Source: Prostheceraeus crozeri
Lineage: Eukaryota > Platyhelminthes > Polycladida > Euryleptidae
NCBI GenBank assembly: GCA_907163375.1
Contig: CAJQUW010006319.1
Location: 62,001-126,000 of the forward strand
Reading direction: 5' to 3'
DNA length: 64,000 nt
In this document: positions 63,112 to 64,000 of the stretch, piece by piece
How the letters are laid out: every line of letters starts with the position of its first letter
How positions within the stretch are numbered: position 1 is the first letter of the stretch
Notes under the pieces: model-generated
Told to the model about the DNA's origin: nothing
The model's input: only the letters and a program-made list of their open reading frames with translations
The model's database searches: none
Position numbers and translations under genes: made by a program

Positions 63112-64000
63112 GTTAACGGCGAACTTGGGATGTTTTGGGCTGTAGAGCGAAAATGAAGCATCGGATGGGAAAACGGAGGGCAGATTCGGATTCAGAGTCA
63201 AATTCTATATCGGCATGGTAAATTTGAAAGCCATGGGAGAGGGAGATTTTTTTCCTAAATAACCCTAACCCTAACCACAATAACCCTAGCCACAACAACC
63301 TTAACCCTAACCCCAACCCTAACCAAAATAAACCTAACCCTAATTCTAGAGAGTTAACGGCGAATTTGGGATGTTTTATGCTGTACAGCAAAAACGAAGC
63401 ATCCGATGGGAAAACGGAGGGCAGATTCGGATTGAGAGCCAAATTCTATATCGGCATGGTAAATTTGACAGCCATGGGAGAGGAAAATATTTCTCCCAAA
63501 ATAACCCTAACCCTAGCCTTAACCCTACCCATAACCACAATAACCCTAACCCCAACCGCAATAACCCTAGCCGTAACCGCAACAACCTTAACCCTAACCC
63601 CAACCCTAACCAAAATAACCCTAACACTAATTCTAGAGAGTTAACGGCGAACCTGGGATGTTTTGGGCTGTAGAGCGAAAACGAAGCATCCGATGGGAAA
63701 ACGGAGGGCAGATTCGGATTGAGAGTCAAATTCCATATCGGCTTGGCAAATTTGAAAGCCATTGGAGAGGAAATTTTTTTCCTAAAATAACCCTAACCAC
63801 AATGACCCTAACCCTAGCCCTAACCCCAACCCTAACCCTAACCCTACCCACAATAACCCTAGCCCCAACCCTAACCCTACCCACAACAACCCTAGCTCCA
63901 ACCCTAACCCTAACCACAATATCCCTAACCCTAACCCCTACCCAAACCACAATAACCCTAACCCTAGTCCTAACCCTAACCACAATTACCCTAACCCTAG
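63112..64000 (+). repeat. HOR H-like partial copy 3, running off the window
   Basis: Two full units (241 and 287 bp) repeat the third and fourth units of HOR H. The window then ends inside a unit starting at 63640 that matches the 434 bp unit at 57246-57679, including the rare attccatatcggcttgg. The array evidently continues to the right. Confidence 0.9.

Larger units (their letters stand above)
1..64000 (+). repeat. Composite telomere-like satellite array, ~209 units, all head to tail
   Basis: The window is filled end to end by one tandem repeat family. I located about 209 boundary motifs (gttaacggcg, gttaatggca and close variants) from position 32 to 63640, giving 208 full units of about 200 to 537 bp (mean about 306). 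Each unit is a conserved block of about 150 bp followed by a variable tail of degenerate CCCTAA hexamers. All units lie in the same orientation and no other sequence class interrupts them. TTAGGG-type telomeres are known from many animals, fungi and protists, so a subtelomeric location with the end to the left is plausible. A pericentromeric HOR satellite is the alternative. Partial units occupy 1-31 and 63640-64000. Confidence 0.97.

Noticed and set aside
1-64000. CRISPR-like array (regular repeats with variable spacers)
   Set aside because: Repeat length (~150 bp), telomeric hexamer spacers, spacer length variation and HOR organisation are all unlike CRISPR, and no associated genes are present.
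1-64000. True chromosome terminus
   Set aside because: Perfect hexamer runs are short (maximum 13 copies) and every tail is degenerate and interrupted by the block, so this is interstitial or subtelomeric sequence, not the terminal telomere.

Overview
The whole 64 kb window is one uninterrupted composite satellite array with telomere-like content. I find no protein-coding gene, RNA gene, transposon or CRISPR array. The array contains about 209 copies of a boundary motif (usually gttaacggcg or gttaatggca), which delimit 208 complete head-to-tail units averaging about 306 bp (range about 200 to 537 bp). Each unit has two parts. The first is a conserved, non-telomeric block of about 150 bp. The second is a tail of about 50 to 390 bp made of degenerate CCCTAA-type hexamers (CCCTAG, CCCCAA, CCCTAC, CCGCAA and others) mixed with a 9-mer, CCACAATAA. 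Every unit has the same orientation, with the C-rich telomeric strand on +. If this is a subtelomere, the chromosome end should therefore lie to the left.

The hexamer points to a eukaryote with TTAGGG-type telomeres (vertebrates, many other animals, many fungi and several protist groups). It does not fit TTTAGGG plants, TTAGG arthropods or TTAGGC nematodes. I cannot name the species. A subtelomeric satellite or an HOR-structured (peri)centromeric satellite with telomere-like content are both possible.

Units are organised into higher-order repeats (HORs). From left to right: HOR A, 14 units (~3.945 kb), present twice in full plus an 11-unit partial copy (32-11074); HOR B, 12 units (~3.69 kb), preceded by a 2.3 kb partial duplication (11075-21101); HOR C, 12 units (~3.5 kb), two copies (20534-27479, sharing units with B); a mixed zone built from A-like and D-like units (27480-29477); alternating D (10 units, ~2.95 kb) and E segments (29478-47527); a short mixed stretch to 48647; a more diverged island with little HOR order (48648-52036); and a right-hand domain with long tails, a distinct block subtype and a 1.70 kb six-unit HOR (52037-64000).

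Several units are visible chimeras. Their switch points lie in the telomere-like tail or in the conserved block, so the history of unequal crossover or conversion can be read directly. The longest uninterrupted telomeric run seen is 13 hexamers, at 23175-23252. The many short open frames on both strands result from 3-nt-modular low-complexity sequence without stops; I do not call them genes. All statements of near-identity are by eye, not computed.
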